Source: an uncultured Johnsonella sp.
GTDB taxonomy: Bacteria; Bacillota; Clostridia; Lachnospirales; Lachnospiraceae
Assembly: GCA_900766185.1 (NCBI GenBank)
Contig: CAAFUL010000089.1
Location: forward strand, 1-64,000
Length of the DNA: 64,000 nt
Direction of reading: 5' to 3'
Positions within the stretch are counted from its first letter, which is position 1; each line of letters opens with the position of its first letter. Both the position numbers and the translations under genes were made by a program. The notes below the pieces were generated by a model. It was not told the DNA's origin, searched no databases, and was given only the letters and a program-made list of their open reading frames with translations. Positions 62,447-64,000 of the stretch are shown piece by piece.

Positions 62447-62896
62447 ATGAAGAACACAGCGTTAAGTGCAGAAAATAATAGTAAACGGTCTATTATATTT
62501 AATAGCGAGACACATGAAAAATTCTACTATGAAAAACTAAAAGAAGTAAAGGAACAAGATGTCTATCATAAGGCACTTTGTTATTGTCTAGGCATCAGCC
62601 CTGATACGAGAAGAAATATTAACAGTATTTATGATTTTAAGACCGGTGATATAAAGACCGAGTGTTTGTGTGAGGGGTGGCAAACAGGTAGCAGTATGAA
62701 GGTGGTGAGACTGGCATTTAACCTTTATTGTAACACTACACCAAGTGTAGATGATTATAAAGAACAGGAAGAACAGATATATGAGTGTATGAAGTATACA
62801 GTAGAAGACTTGTTTTGCTGTACTTATGCACCATTCTTTTGGCAAGCGATACAGATTCGCTATCCTGACTACGCTAATTATAATTGTGATATATAA
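62447..62896 (+). CDS. DUF6075-like protein of mobile elements
   Basis: The start is the ATG at 62447 with AAGGAGG. The 149-residue protein contains FNSETHEKFYYEKLKEVKEQD, ALCYCLGISPDTRRNINSIYD and EGWQTGSSMKVVRLAFNLY. From memory this is the DUF6075 family of conjugative elements in Clostridia. Function unknown. It begins a run of plasmid-like genes on the same strand. Confidence 0.7.
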   Translation: MKNTALSAENNSKRSIIFNSETHEKFYYEKLKEVKEQDVYHKALCYCLGISPDTRRNINSIYDFKTGDIKTECLCEGWQTGSSMKVVRLAFNLYCNTTPSVDDYKEQEEQIYECMKYTVEDLFCCTYAPFFWQAIQIRYPDYANYNCDI

Positions 62897-62918
62897 GCTT
62901 TATTGGAGGTGCGAACTA

Positions 62919-63098
62919 ATGCTGAAAATCAGATTGATGGGAACAAAGAGTGATATTGCATGGTTTCAAAAAATATTAAGCAGTAATAATAAAATAGAAG
63001 TTCTGGAGATATCAGAGCTTTATAGCAATAAAGGAACAAGAAAATATTACAGGGCTTATGCACAAGTGCAGAAAGTAAATTTGAAAAAAGACAACTAA
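62919..63098 (+). CDS. Small DUF3970-like protein
   Basis: A 59-residue protein from the ATG at 62919 (TGGAGG upstream): MLKIRLMGTKSDIAWFQKIL, then VLEISELYSNKGTRKYYRAY. The pattern resembles short DUF3970 proteins found beside parA in integrative conjugative elements. Function unknown. Confidence 0.65.
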   Translation: MLKIRLMGTKSDIAWFQKILSSNNKIEVLEISELYSNKGTRKYYRAYAQVQKVNLKKDN

Positions 63099-63126
63099 AA
63101 CAGTAGAACAATAGGAGAATTATATC

Positions 63127-63909
63127 ATGTGTAGAGTTATAGCTATTGCAAATCAAAAAGGTGGAGTTGGAAAAACCACAACAACAAGTAACTTGGGAAT
63201 TGGGCTGGCAAGGCAAGGAAAAAAGGTTCTGTTGATAGATGCAGATGCACAAGGAAGCCTTACGGCAAGTCTTGGGATTAGGGAGCCGGATAGATTGGAA
63301 ATTACACTTGCAACTATAATGGGAAATATTATTAATGATGAGGAAATAAGATCAGATTATGGAATTTTAAGCCATGATGAAGGAGTTGATTTTATACCCG
63401 GAAATATAGAACTTTCAGGTTTGGAAACTTCACTTATTAATGTGATGAGCAGAGAAACAGTACTGAGAACCTATATAGATTTGCAGAGAGACAATTATGA
63501 TTATATTTTGATTGACTGTATGCCATCCCTTGGAATGATTACAATAAATGTTTTTACTTGTGCAGATAGTATTTTAATTCCTGTACAGGCGGCATATTTA
63601 CCTATAAAAGGTTTGGAACAACTTATTAAAACCATAGGGAAAGTAAAGCGTCAGATTAATCAGAAACTTGAGATTGAGGGGATTTTGCTAACAATGGTTG
63701 ATAACCGTACTAATTATGCAAAAGATATCAGTAATCTGCTTATTGAAAATTACGGGAGCAAAGTTCATATATTTGAAAACAGTATTCCAATGTCGGTAAG
63801 GGCAGCGGAAATTTCTGCGGAAGGTGTGAGCATATACAAGCACGATCCGAATGGGAAAGTTGCAAGTGCATATCAGTCATTGACAAAGGAGGTGCTTTGC
63901 AATGAATAA
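63127..63909 (+). CDS. parA: ParA/Soj family partition ATPase
   Basis: A 260-residue ParA-type ATPase. The deviant Walker A is QKGGVGKTTT (10-19), with VLLIDADAQGSLT and YILIDCMPSLGM as the switch and Walker B motifs. It probably maintains or positions the mobile element. Isoleucine codons here are more often ATT than in the chromosomal genes to the left, which favour ATA, consistent with a foreign origin. The next gene overlaps its end. Confidence 0.92.
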   Translation: MCRVIAIANQKGGVGKTTTTSNLGIGLARQGKKVLLIDADAQGSLTASLGIREPDRLEITLATIMGNIINDEEIRSDYGILSHDEGVDFIPGNIELSGLETSLINVMSRETVLRTYIDLQRDNYDYILIDCMPSLGMITINVFTCADSILIPVQAAYLPIKGLEQLIKTIGKVKRQINQKLEIEGILLTMVDNRTNYAKDISNLLIENYGSKVHIFENSIPMSVRAAEISAEGVSIYKHDPNGKVASAYQSLTKEVLCNE

Positions 63910-64000
63910 GACAGGAAGTGCCACAAAGGTAAAGCTTAACAGCTTTAATGATTTATTCGGGATTGAGCAGCCACAGTCAGGAATAGAGCAAGTACAGGAA
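63902..64000 (+). CDS. ParB-like protein, N-terminal part (runs off the window)
   Basis: Begins at the ATG at 63902, overlapping the parA stop codon by 8 bases. The 33 visible codons (MNKTGSATKVKLNSFNDLFG, then Gln-rich sequence) resemble the N-terminus of element-encoded ParB proteins that follow parA. The diagnostic ParB domain lies beyond the window. Confidence 0.6.
   Translation, partial: MNKTGSATKVKLNSFNDLFGIEQPQSGIEQVQE

Noticed and set aside
1..64000. CRISPR arrays, rRNA and tRNA genes
   Set aside because: No regularly spaced direct repeats, rRNA-like segments or cloverleaf-type sequences were seen in the intergenic regions.

Overview
The window looks like a chromosomal segment of a low-GC, Gram-positive anaerobe, most likely a member of the Lachnospiraceae. 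The evidence is AGA/ATA-rich codon use, strong AGGAGG-type ribosome binding sites, anaerobic enzymes (class III ribonucleotide reductase, Fe-S serine dehydratase, pyruvate phosphate dikinase, a double-cubane-type reductase), and the block ireB-ruvX-DUF1292-RNase J-trmR-trhP. The last 1.6 kb looks like the edge of an integrated conjugative or plasmid-like element. I see no rRNA, tRNA or CRISPR array. All family assignments come from reading motifs; no database search was possible.

Layout. 1-960: truncated copy of a dispersed repeat followed by a large foldback structure and a structured leader. 963-8228: a PLP-dependent sulfur amino-acid lyase, a TauABC/SsuABC-type ABC transporter and a flavin reductase whose 3' end has been overwritten by a repeat, facing a two-gene operon for a double-cubane/2-hydroxyacyl-CoA-dehydratase-like reductase and its ATP-dependent activator. 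8582-13323: a secreted cell-wall-binding protein and the pst phosphate transporter operon. 13283-17223 (minus strand): MsrAB with a YesM/YesN-type two-component system. 17463-25153: small unknown proteins, a ChW-repeat polysaccharide deacetylase, an ABC-F protein with one degenerate ATP site, exonuclease III, a YjbR protein and a GH13-fold protein that has lost its catalytic residues. 25160-29800: serine dehydratase, and nrdDG with tandem NrdR-like boxes. 30005-37572: trpS-luxS-MATE, a DJ-1 protein, and a tandem PII-like protein with a DUF1538 membrane protein. 37897-45780: murA, polar amino acid ABC transporter, metK, an OmpR-type two-component system and an HD hydrolase. 46145-57834: ireB, ruvX, DUF1292, RNase J, an MltG-like protein, trmR, trhP, a YdcF protein, a PreP-like metalloprotease, era, recO and a lipoprotein. 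58133-62213: glyQS and ppdK. 62245-64000: gene fragment, two terminators, then DUF6075-like, DUF3970-like, parA and parB-like genes.

Two families of dispersed, highly structured repeats run through the window. Family A (about 151 bp, ends resembling CATAAACCGTTA / TAACGGTTTATG) is at 1-96 (partial), 5954-6104 and 43180-43330. Family B (about 180 bp, ends GTTACAGTYTAGGTAGCC and its complement, with a central GAAAGC-containing hairpin) is at 12415-12592, 15044-15223 and 57893-58074. B copies sit inside the pst operon, between the genes of a two-component system, and in front of glyQS, so they are placed to affect transcription or mRNA processing.

The points most worth a second look are: the sulfur-transport/double-cubane reductase locus; the ABC-F protein in which every degenerate motif falls in the same composite ATP site; the GH13 pseudoenzyme; the structured leader at 808-917; and the two repeat families, one copy of which supplies the C-terminus of a protein.
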